A stretch of 64,000 nt of DNA from Durusdinium trenchii (Eukaryota > Sar > Dinophyceae > Suessiales > Symbiodiniaceae): the NCBI GenBank assembly GCA_963970005.1, contig CAXAMN010001225.1:1506965-1570964 (forward strand), given 5' to 3'. The position numbers were made by a program, and so were the translations under genes. The notes below the pieces were generated by a model. It had not been told where the DNA came from. It worked only from the letters and a program-made list of their open reading frames with translations, and searched no databases. Positions 9,600 through 18,959 of this stretch are shown here, piece after piece (position 1 is the stretch's first letter; every line of letters begins with the position of its first letter).

Positions 9600-10370
9600 T
9601 CTCTCTGTTCAACAGAACCCTGAATACACATGTATATACACATAAATATTTTGGCGGAGGTTTGCAAAACCGACGTGCGGCAATCTTACTTTAGATGGTT
9701 CTTCAGGCTCTCTAGGGCCAACGCTGGATCTTGAGCTTCAACCATCAGATCCATGCTGCAAGGAGCTGTTCCCACAACAGCCTTGCTGGGCCACAGCACT
9801 GGAGACACATATGTATTCACATACTGGATATATACTAGATACATGACATACATAGAACAATCCCAAAGGAAAGCAACACATGGCAAGAAATCGTGGGCAA
9901 ATTTGTCAAAGGAGCATCTTTTGGTAGTTCCATAGCGCAAGCGCTTGTGCTTGGGTCTGATGTGGGTTGGAGCAGGTCAAAATGACCAAACATTCGTGTT
10001 CCAGAAACATCTTCTACCCAATCAAACCACAGGTGAGCTGATACTGGTTGGGATGGGTCACCATAAAGCGCGTCCTTCTCTATGCCAGGCTGACAGGGGC
10101 TGACGATGTCATACACAGGCTGTGACATAGTGCACCGCACAGTGATGCCAAGGGCACGGCTGATCCAACACAAGTCATTGACAAGGAAGGAAGGATCAGA
10201 TCGGACTCGTTGCACGCTTTCCCGGCAGGATGGTAGGTTGTCCCACGTCCAATCGCCTGTGGTGATTCAGAAAGAAACTGCCCATACAAAGGCCCAGTCT
10301 CTATTAATAAATATATATATAGCTATCTATCTATATATACATACGTACGCGTCGAACATCAAATGTATAA
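9600..10370 (-). other. Spacer with possible minus-strand exon fragments
   Basis: TA-rich words (9620-9650, 9810-9850, 10307-10350) flank minus-strand frames at about 10215-9920 (DPSFLVNDLCWISRALGIT, HLWFDWVEDVSGTRMFGHFD). These have protein-like composition and could be downstream exons of the OTU-like gene. They are not recognised. Confidence 0.3.
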
Positions 10371-10379
10371 AACAGCTAA

Positions 10380-11558
10380 ATAGACTGTTATTGTGCTATC
10401 TGGCGGGTGGCAGACGGCGGCGCAAAGCTCTTTGGATTGGCGGATTTCACTCTCGTTCTGGAGCGGGTTCAACGGGAAATGGGCGTTGTTCCTTCCAGGG
10501 CTCAGCAGTTAGAATGTGTGGGTTCCTTATCCTTTTAGGAAACACTATAGCTTCACAGAAACACAAGCTATGTAACAGCTGCAAACAGGGGTCCTCGGTA
10601 CCCTCAGAAAGCTTTCTGGATCGCTGGCAGCCAATAGTGACCTCCATCCACACCGTCCATCACCAGGAACGTGGATAATGAAGAACCGCACTGGCTTTTC
10701 TGGGGTCTTCACATCAATCAACTCCGAGGTTTTTTGGACAAGCCTCTGAGCCACAGCCTTATAGATACGCTGCCTGTTTGATTGAAATAAGCGCTCCACC
10801 CAGACGATGTTCCCGACACGTTGTCCCTTTGCTGTGGTCCAGGAAGGTTGAACTGCCATCAGGCTGTCTTGATCATCCAAGGTCCGCTGCACACAGGAGA
10901 CATGCTTCAAATCATCAGACCAGGGAACCTAGGCTGTCTCTGAACAAGTTTGACAGTTAGAATGCCAGGTGCACACAGGCATATACAGTATATGAATTAT
11001 GTATTTTCTGACCCTTTATATAAGGAGGTGCCACCATGCACATCGACAATCAGTTCCAGAATTTGGCCAGGCTACAAAGACACAAATAGCTTTCAAGTGG
11101 CCCAAGTTCCACAAATCTCTGAGGTGTTCGTGGCCACACGCACGATTCGTGTCATCTTGAGTGGAAGAAGCGCCAAGCATCACACCACACAAGTAGGCAC
11201 TTTCTTGCTCACAAAGGCTTGCAACTTGGGGATCCTGAAGCAGTTCTTTCCACTGCTTCCCAACAACAACCGTGGTACAAGCCGTGCGCCCACCCTGCTT
11301 TTGCTTTACGCCAACAAGCAGCCCCACTATCCCAGGGTTGCGGGCATTCCAGCACTGAAAACCAGCCACTGCCGCCTTTTGCAATGCAACTGTGGCACTA
11401 TCAAGACAAGGTCCGAGTGACTTCTCACGTTTGGGAATCAAGATTGTGCTTGTCACATCCTGCGAGCTTTTCAAATCGTGTCCACATGGATCAGCAGCCA
11501 AGTGTTCAATGCGATCCTCGCCAAGGTAGCGTAGATCACGCTCAGCCACTACGCCAGC
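10380..11558 (-). CDS. OTU-like cysteine protease gene (multi-exon)
   Basis: Exon A begins at 11558 after CTGAG|G and runs to about 11060. It codes GVVAERDLRYLGEDRIEHLA, then KREKSLGPCLDSATVALQKA and CTTVVVGKQWKELLQDPQ; its family is not recognised. Exon B begins at 10928 after CCTAG|G (VPWSDDLKHV...) and reaches IIHVPGDGRCGWRSLLAASD near 10600. That is the N-terminal catalytic part of an OTU-type peptidase: Asp-Gly-x-Cys with the nucleophile Cys. The matching His must lie in later exons, perhaps about 10450-10380 (NESEIRQSKELCAAVCH). Motif copies in the gene-strand form GCATTCTAAC (or GCATTCTATC) sit 20-35 nt upstream of the acceptors. The expected activity is deubiquitination, but OTU domains also occur in viruses and transposons. 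Both ends are uncertain. Confidence 0.6.
10927..10970. other. Motif hairpin 9, opposite orientation, spanning a splice acceptor
   Basis: On the minus strand ACCTGG pairs with CCTAGGT (six pairs, one bulged T) around a 31-nt loop starting CATTCTAACTG. The right arm contains the CCTAG|G acceptor of the OTU-like gene's exon B. Confidence 0.5.
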
Positions 11559-11702
11559 CTCAGGATTTAGAGATAGAATGCTGCCAAAAGCGGCTATGGG
11601 CCTATGTGTTGTTGTTGTTGCTGTGGTGGATATTAAAGGAAAATGCATAATAAGGAATTCAATATTGGAGAAGGCTTTGGAAAAACGACAAAGTTCTGCT
11701 GC

Positions 11703-12793
11703 TCACAGCTCAACAACCTGACCCCCTGGGTTCTTCTTCTGCATAATTTTCAGCCCCTGCTTGAGCTGACCACCCCTGCGTGACGTCTCCATTTGCACAA
11801 TCCACCCCACGGAAAGCGCCAATGAGGAGAACGACTTGGTGATGGTCTCATCACCACTATCAAAGCTGGCGTCGAAAGACCATTTGCCTTGAAGCTCCCC
11901 AGAAATCATGATTTTCCCACGTGGAGATGGTGATGAAACTGAGGCCACCTCTTCTTCCACAGATCCTGCCCAAGAAGCATGACTGAAAACAGCTATGCTC
12001 CACAAAGTTAGAATGCGACCAGGGAAATCTAGGCAGACTCTGTAGGGGGTTTTCAAGGAAGGATTGAAAGTTTCAGGGTTCTATTGGACACATATGTGTT
12101 TTATGGCTGCTTAAATGAAACTCAATGAAGATTGGGTGAAATCGGGTATTTTAAGTCCCGTTCAGAAAAATGAACAGTTTAAGGAATCACCAAAAATAGA
12201 GCGCTAAAAGCACATTTATGAACGTGAGAAAAAACAGGAGTCGCTGCAATGGGCTTTCAACCGTAGACGCAAACGTTATATAAACATTATGATCATACAC
12301 TGTATATGCATTGTCTAAGAAAGTTAGAATGCGATGCCACAATAGACATCTGAGTCTCTGACGAAGCTCTGACCTGGCACACAGCTCTGCCAGAAACGAG
12401 CGCTTGTTCTCGACAGTTCTGCCCTTGAGTGTAGGAATGCCACAGTCCTTCAGCCATGCATCGCGTTCCTGAACAGGGTCCCGGTGCCTATCACACCTAT
12501 AACTTGAAGTGACCTTAAACAAGCCATATTTGCACGCCCCCAGTCCTTTCCACGTTTGATATCATAGTGGAAGAGGACGGCAGAAACCTTCTCATGGTAT
12601 TTGATCGCAGCGGCTCTCGCTGCTGCTTGTCCCCCACAGGCGCTGAAGGCGAATTTGCGTGTCGCTGAGCCCAAAGCAACAGCAAACCTTGGTTTTCTTG
12701 GATGGCCAACCAGTTGGCCAAAGAAGCAAAGCAGGAAAATCCTTTTTGTAGGAGCACCCACCTCCCCTCCCACCAAAACAAAGGTATAAACAT
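11703..12793 (-). CDS. AP2-like domain gene (at least three exons)
   Basis: An upstream frame near 12776-12500 contains RKFAFSACGGQAAARAAAIK, which fits the C-terminal half of an ApiAP2-type AP2 domain (K-x-FS..yGg..AAr.AAi.yre). A following frame (YRCDRHRDPVQERDAWLKDC, then ENKRSFLAELCARSELRQRL) ends near 12330. A last exon from about 11950 after GGGCAG|G codes SVEEEVASVSSPSPRGKIMI, then GELQGKWSFDASFDSG, and stops with TGA at 11703. Introns hold motif copies at 12322 and 12008 in the CTAAC form, the latter about 45 nt before its acceptor. If the domain call is right it would be a DNA-binding regulator, but the first half of the AP2 fold is poorly conserved. Frames overlap at 12450-12520, so one junction there is unresolved. 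Confidence 0.45.
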
Positions 12794-12799
12794 GATTGT

Positions 12800-13000
12800 A
12801 AGCTGCTTAGGAACTCCTTCTTGTTTTCCTTCACGCCTGGCGGCAAACTCAATGAAGCCGCTGATGTGCTGACCTCAACCTCTTCCTCTTGTTCGCTCTG
12901 GTCTGGCGATCCAGGAGGTTGAGCAGGAGGTGGCAATGGTGGTTCTGTATGGTGTCCAGGACCTGTTGGTTCATCGCAAATGAGGAGGCTATTTGCAGTT
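12800..13000 (-). CDS. Pro-rich then acidic exon, probably 5' part of the AP2-like gene
   Basis: Minus-strand frame: CDEPTGPGHHTEPPLPPPAQ, then SEQEEEVEVSTSAASLSLPP and VKENKKEFLSSL. The last words resemble ENKRSFLAEL in the next exon of the AP2-like gene, hinting at an internal duplication. A motif copy marks its 5' side at about 13000. Confidence 0.45.
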
Positions 13001-13115
13001 AGAATGCAGGAGGTTTGGCTAGAATAAAACATATGGTGTCCAGGACCTGTTGGTCCATCGCAAATGAGCAGGCTATTTGCAGTTAGAATGCAGGAGGTTT
13101 GGCTAGAATAAAAAC
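12948..13115. repeat. 84-bp direct tandem duplication containing the motif
   Basis: Two copies with period exactly 84 (TATGGTGTCCAGG at 12948 and 13032) differ at only a few bases. Both contain GCAGTTAGAATGC. The near identity makes this a recent duplication of an intron/exon edge. Confidence 0.85.
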
Positions 13116-13135
13116 AAAAGGAAAGGAACAGTCAG

Positions 13136-13372
13136 TCATTTGGAGCCCAAGTAGCCTCGGGCGAGCAATTCACTATTCAATCTCTCCATTGCGGTCACTG
13201 GCGCGAAGCTGGCAAATCTGTCAACAAAGGAACCAGGCAGTGCGCGCATTGGGCATGTCATGGACTCATGGACATGTGATATGCTCAATGAGACAAATGG
13301 TAAACCCACATGATCCAAATGATACACATACCAGCCTTGCACACACCTATCCCATTGAAGCCAAACAGGCAT
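13136..13372 (-). CDS. Terminal exon candidate, unknown product
   Basis: The minus-strand frame ends CPMRALPGSFVDRFASFAPV, then AMERLNSELLARGYLGSK and a TGA at 13136. Composition is protein-like. It may end the gene that starts near 14.0 kb. No family is recognised. Confidence 0.4.
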   Translation of the reverse strand: MPVWLQWDRCVQGWYVYHLDHVGLPFVSLSISHVHESMTCPMRALPGSFVDRFASFAPVTAMERLNSELLARGYLGSK

Positions 13373-13541
13373 TCACCATTCAATCAGCGGCCAGCGGGTG
13401 ACGCGGGGAATACAGCGTGTGTTGCTAGCCAAAATCTGATGTTCCTTTACTGCCACTTCTTCAGTGTCAAAACAATGTTGGCCTAACTAAGAACAACATA
13501 AAGGTTCCACTGTTGAACTGCTAAACATGTTCAGCATATGT

Positions 13542-13586
13542 GAGCACCGCATTCTATCTGTGCAGTTTTGTGATATTAGTGGGCTT
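13542..13586. other. Motif hairpin 10
   Basis: GAGCAC (13542-13547) pairs with GTG and CTT (13579-13586) with a two-base bulge: six pairs including one G-T, 31-nt loop with GCATTCTATCTG at 13549. A further unpaired copy, GCATTCTAAC, lies at 13687 before a (TA)n run. Confidence 0.35.
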
Positions 13587-13729
13587 TTTGTGTGATTCTG
13601 CCGGTCCGACGTTATTTTGCCGTGTGTGAATGTCAAAATCAGCCGGTCCCCAGGGCCGAAAATCTTCCCCCAGACGCCCCAAGCCGGCATTCTAACTTTC
13701 GGTCCGCGGGTATATATATATATACGGAA

Positions 13730-14022
13730 AGAATCCTAGTTGAAGCTTTGGCAGGATGATGAGTCATCTCTTCGCACTTGATAAAGCCAAGTGAATCAGT
13801 TGAAACTATTTGGACGTGCTTCATGGGTGTCGATCTGTGTTCAGCTTGTCCTTGGACATCTCCGCCACAAGGCAAGGACGAGTTCCATGACGTTTGACCA
13901 TGGTCATCGATCCCAGCACGAGCGTTGCGAGCATGGCGAAACGAAGGCGTTTGGCACAGGAGCTCCATGGCCGCCATGGCTGGGTCCCCAGAAGGGCCAT
14001 GACTGCACGCGGAGCGGAGCAT
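13730..14022 (-). CDS. 5' exon candidate with possible signal anchor
   Basis: Two minus frames are open. One reads MALLGTQPWRPWSSCAKRLR then FAMLATLVLGSMTMV, giving a hydrophobic stretch typical of a signal or anchor. The other codes MKHVQIVSTDSLGFIKCEEM. The frames cannot be told apart by eye. The position fits the first exon of the minus-strand cluster. Confidence 0.3.
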
Positions 14023-14029
14023 CCTACAT

Positions 14030-16100
14030 CAGCCGTAGCTGCAATGAACAGGTCAGTTCAAGGATCTGCCCATCTCCGCTCTGACTTATCTTTTCCTTGT
14101 CATCCTCACATTCTGGGAAACTGGATAGGTTGGTGCACTTTTTTTGCTTCTTCTTAGTTAGTTCACCAATCAAATTCTGAACCAAACCAAGCCTCAAGTG
14201 ACTAGTTTAAGTTCATGGGACGCAATCACCATGAACATCATCGCCTTGTCCTTTCGCGCAACTGGCTCACCCAAGAATGGCGAACTGGTCCGGAGGGACC
14301 TCAACTCTGGCCCGTGCATATTGTACCCTGTTAATATGGCGACACCAAGCGCACAAGCAGTTGCTCAACCAGTTCCCATCTGGGTAATTGTTAATTCACC
14401 CTTTGGAAGTACTTGAGAATGCGGCGCCGCTTTTGAGCCCTCCGCAGAATCACCTGGCGAATGAAGAGACGACAAGAGTCCACGCTGTACACGCACATTG
14501 TCATGCAATGCAAAAGGTGACTCCGGAGTCTGGGGTGGTTCTCACAGGTCTTCGCTGAGTCTTCATCACTAAACATCACAATATTGCAAATGCATGCGTG
14601 CAAGTGTTGCAACGACAAACTCCTCGCCCAGTCAACCAGGCTTGTCAACTGAGAGGCCCTGCATTGGTTTGACCCTGGCTCTGAATTGACCTCGAGCGCA
14701 GGGAACTTGTCACGTTACCCTACATTACCTAGCCATACCTAGCCTGTAGCATTTGGAGAAAAAATTCTCGAGGCAGTCTTCCAAGGCAGCACTCATCTGC
14801 TTTACTGGAGCACTACCCAACTCCTCAAATTCTTACATCTACAGGAATAAGATTGCCACTAGGTTGGAGGCCATCGCTAGTAGGGTGGAGGCTGGAGGCC
14901 ATCGCAAGCACTTCATGATATCCATTGATCTCCCAAAATATGCTCAGTGGATCGGTGGTAGGACTGATGTGCCGATGCTGACCCAGCTATCTCTCGGTCT
15001 GTGAGCCTCTGAGCATCCGACGGCCTTGGGTTCTTCCTGCACGGTGGAGAGAAGAAACCGCCGGGACACGACACAATATAGGACAAATTTGAGCAGCACT
15101 CGAATGGCAGTGAGGAACGTACACGTTGCAAAACACTTGATGGTCTGGCAAATCCCGATCTGCCAGTCTCAGAAAGCATTGCGTGAAAGAACCTTGACAT
15201 GAGCAGCACAGTACCTGCCTGTTGTCGCGGAACTGCAGGCCTCCACTCCACTGCTGCTAATGAAGCTCCGGCGTATATGCAAAAACTCCAAACACATTAT
15301 ATAGTTAGTTCTGCAAAATCGCTGCGCTCCTGGCTTCTCTTTTGCAATTGATAGTGCTTGGTGATGATGCCCTCGACTCTTCGTTCCGACAGTGCAATAT
15401 ATTTACCAAAAACGCCAACAAACTGTTGTTAGGATCAGGATGGATCAGGATCGTTTGATATTGCTTCTTGACGCGGGCAGGTTGCTGCACACTGGCCAAG
15501 CTCCCAGCTCATGGTGGCCGAAACTCACACGCCGAAACTCTTCAGCCAAGTTGACGATAGTCGTAGACAAATCTGGCAGCTCGAGATGCTAAACCATGAA
15601 GCCGGCAGCCTATCCTTATGGCTCAATTTAGGGTGCAACCCCTTTGAAAACTGTCTTCATAAAAACTTGATAACATTTGCATCCTTTGTTTGCCGATGAC
15701 AGTCTTGCTGCCTCTGTGCCAAGTCAGGTACTGTATCGACGTGTCTGCATGCGTATGCATTTTGCTTACAACATCTTACAACCCTTGTCCTACAGATTCC
15801 TGCAGTGACACTAAGCGAGCACTGGATACCCACACGGTCGTTGAGAAGGCATGGATCCGACCTCACCGGGTCACTGGGTCAGTGAGATAAAGTGGAATGC
15901 TAGGGTGAAGGCCCTTCAATGAAGCAACCATTCAATCAGGTCTGGATATGCCTGGATGAAGAGTTAGATCAAATTCAGGATGCGTCCCTGACCAGCTGTT
16001 TTCCTCAGCTTCCACGGCATTCAGCACAGGCACCTGCCATGAGAAACTCGCACACATGGAAGGCTGACCCTGGCGCCTTCTGTCGAGAAGCCTTGTGGCC
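14030..16100. other. Stretch without a recognisable gene
   Basis: Short unsupported ORFs on both strands. It contains a dispersed minisatellite fragment at 14859-14905. No conserved motif, RNA gene or long inverted repeat was seen. Confidence 0.4.
14859..14905 (-). repeat. Dispersed minisatellite, locus 1
   Basis: Two to three units of ACTAGGTTGGAGGCCATCGC, the reverse complement of the unit seen at 19.7 and 43.2 kb. Confidence 0.65.
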
Positions 16101-16117
16101 TAATTAGTGGATGCCGG

Positions 16118-16430
16118 CTACATTGTAGGAACACATACCCAACAGTGCAAGCGAAAAGGACCGCAGTGTGCAACCAGGACAGGTGGCAGCAGATCAGCAA
16201 CAACATTATGCAACGTATCCAATTGGCTTTCAAATGTGTGTATGCAAAATGCTGAATCCTCTTGCGGCCCCTTGTGCAAGTTTGTTTTTTGCATCCGGTG
16301 GATGACACCTGCGATCCAGTGGACCTGGTTGGGGATGACATCTCTGAGCCTGGAAGCTGACACATGGAAGCTGAGGGAATCAACTATGCTAAACGGAATG
16401 CCCTGAACATTTTTTTGAGTCAGTGTATTA
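16118..16430 (-). CDS. Exon candidate, unknown product
   Basis: Minus frame: KNVQGIPFSIVDSLSFHVSA, then RLRDVIPNQVHWIAGVIHRM and a Cys/His-rich end PFRLHCWVCVPTM before a stop. Balanced protein-like composition. A possible partner exon lies at 16841-16638 (KFWLVDDWLASHHQVPALAD). No family is recognised. Confidence 0.4.
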
Positions 16431-17919
16431 CAGCGTATGGTTTGCTTCAAAAAGGCCCGTCGTGTCACCATGTGATGTTTGTGAGCCCAATGCAAAAGAC
16501 ACTCAAACCATGGCAGCATAAGTACATGACATACACATAAAGCTTATATTTATGCTTATGTACGATGTGTCTATGTGTGTCACCCTCCAGGACTCTATCC
16601 TTCAAAGCGCGCTGGTAGCAGCATCAGCCAAAGTGAGCTAAGCACGCAATTTGAAGCTGCTCAAGCGCACTTTGCAGCTTTTCAATCTTCGCTCTTCCCG
16701 CAAGTCTGCAAGGGCCGGTACTTGATGGTGAGAAGCTAACCAGTCATCAACCAACCAAAACTTTGGGATGGTTTTCTTTGCTGGCATTGTCCACTCATGG
16801 TCACCGCCAAAAACACCGCAACATTCGTGGATATAAAACAACCTGCCAGGCTGCCACTACAAACGTCAGTCTCTATAACCATAGGGCCATGCATCTCGTA
16901 AATCATGACCATAACGGACCGTAATTACTCTTCAATGTGGATTCGATTGTCCACAGGCTTGTGGCCTCATTTGATAGCTGCTTAGTGGCTTGGGTGGCAA
17001 CGCACAGGGCACAGGAATGGTGCTGCTCGTGCCGGTCGATGACTTGGGGCCAGAAAAGCGAGCCCTGCCAGCCTGAAATAGTAATCGATTGGAAACAAAA
17101 GCCAAGCAAATGCAAATGTGTGGTAGCTTATCTCAATCAATAATAACACACACATATATAATATATATATATACATAGTTCCACAAATGATATGTATAAT
17201 CTCAGTGTCCATGATCTACATTAGTCTCGCGCTCACAGAATTACCTACTGTACTTTACTGAAACTCCTTGAAATTTATGATGAAACGTCTCTATTGCAGG
17301 CCAAGTGTCGTCTCTGAGATGGCGCCCGAATATATGGTCACGGTCCGAGGATCACGGGTTGACACCAACGGGCTGGGAGGCAACTCCCAACCAGGAGGAA
17401 CATGGAGCTGCCACCTGGTCATTCATGATCATTCGGTCGCCAAGAGTTGCATTGCAAAGCATCCGCCCACAAAACAACTCCAAAGCAAAGGTAGACTATC
17501 GGGCGCTATTAGACTATTAGAGTTGCACTTTCATTTGCACCAGCTCCCCGTGGCTGCCCCAGTTGTAGAACCCCATCAAAAGAGATGGCTCAACCAAACG
17601 ACAACTCTGATGCTTCTCGGTTGGTGGTTTGGACTTTTCTTGATTAAGCATGTTGACTACAAGTACAGCCAAGCCTGCCCGGCAAACAATCGCCACTCAT
17701 ACACCACCCAACGACCGAGCTCTGCCGAGTGACGTGTCCCGCTCGGCGCTGCCCTGGATGCAACGGAGCACGAACGAACTTCCAAGCTGAGCGGTCTATT
17801 CTGCTGTCACAGCTTACATGGGTTGTATAATGTTGTATATTCACCGGATGATACGACTTCATAATATATATATATAATGTCCACATAGGGGAGGCAAGAA
17901 AACAAAATAGAGCAATCAT

Positions 17920-18121
17920 CTGATGTCAATTGTTTGTGTCTTTTTGGCTTTTCGGCCTGCTCATTCTTCCTTCCTTCCTTCCTTTCTGATAGCTTGACAG
18001 CTCCAATATAAGCTGCTCCCGCCTTGGGCGCAGGTAGAAGGCGCATCGTCGCTGCCTCGTCCTCCAGTGCTTGCCGGCTCCAAAAGCGGGCGAGTTGCTG
18101 CTGCTTCCATGCTTCCTGCAA
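17920..18121 (-). CDS. Basic Ala/Gln-rich exon candidate
   Basis: Minus frame: QEAWKQQQLARFWSRQALED, then EEAATMRLLPAPKAG-like sequence and a Lys/Glu-rich tail (SERKEGRKNEQAEKPKRHKQ). It looks like helical low-complexity protein. The neighbouring frame at 18.3-18.5 kb (KYYANRLARRARQAAILADN) may be an earlier exon. Confidence 0.35.
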
Positions 18122-18959
18122 AGCTTTGCTCGTCGTCTGATTTCAATTCCATTCAAAGGCATCATATCTAATAAACGACAAAGATGTAATATTTCCATAT
18201 ATTTCCCGAACAACCACTGAGCGCACTCAGACTCAGTCTGATATGATATGTCCTCCCAGTACAACGCCAGTTATTATTCCTGTTGGATCCTGTTGAGGTG
18301 CATTTCTTTCAGACTATGCCACCACCGTGACGTGATCTCCATGGATCTCCTGCACAGCGTTGTCTGCCAAAATGGCAGCTTGGCGAGCTCGTCGGGCCAA
18401 CCGATTGGCATAATACTTGTACCTCCAACTCAGGTGCACATGCTACCGATTGCTGCCATCCAAAGCACCCCGCATTGCTTAGCTTGCGCAAGGCACACGT
18501 TGACATGTTTTGACATCATGACATTGCTGTCTTCCCTCCACGCAAGCTAGGCACAAGTCTGCCACGTTCACATCTGGTGCCTGGCTGCTGGTACATGACG
18601 GGTTTCATGAAACTTCACAGTATCGATTTCTACACTCCATCAGCGCTGGCCTTCCCCATCTTCTCGGCTATATCACCCTCCGGTGGACCTCTCAGCCAGC
18701 AAAAATACATGGTAGAAACTTAGAAACCAAACTCTGCCAAGGAAAGAACTAGCCAACAAATGACACAATAAAATGATAGATTCCGAGTCTGGAACTGCAG
18801 TCTATCTTGCAGAAACAAATTTGATGAATGAATGTTCAGGCAAACACGGTGTCAAACAGGACGCAGAATGATGCCACCCTTTGTTCTTGATGCCTGAGTA
18901 CCATGCATTACTCCCAGTTTCACAAATTAAATATTATAGTCCAAACAATCCCAAGTCCA

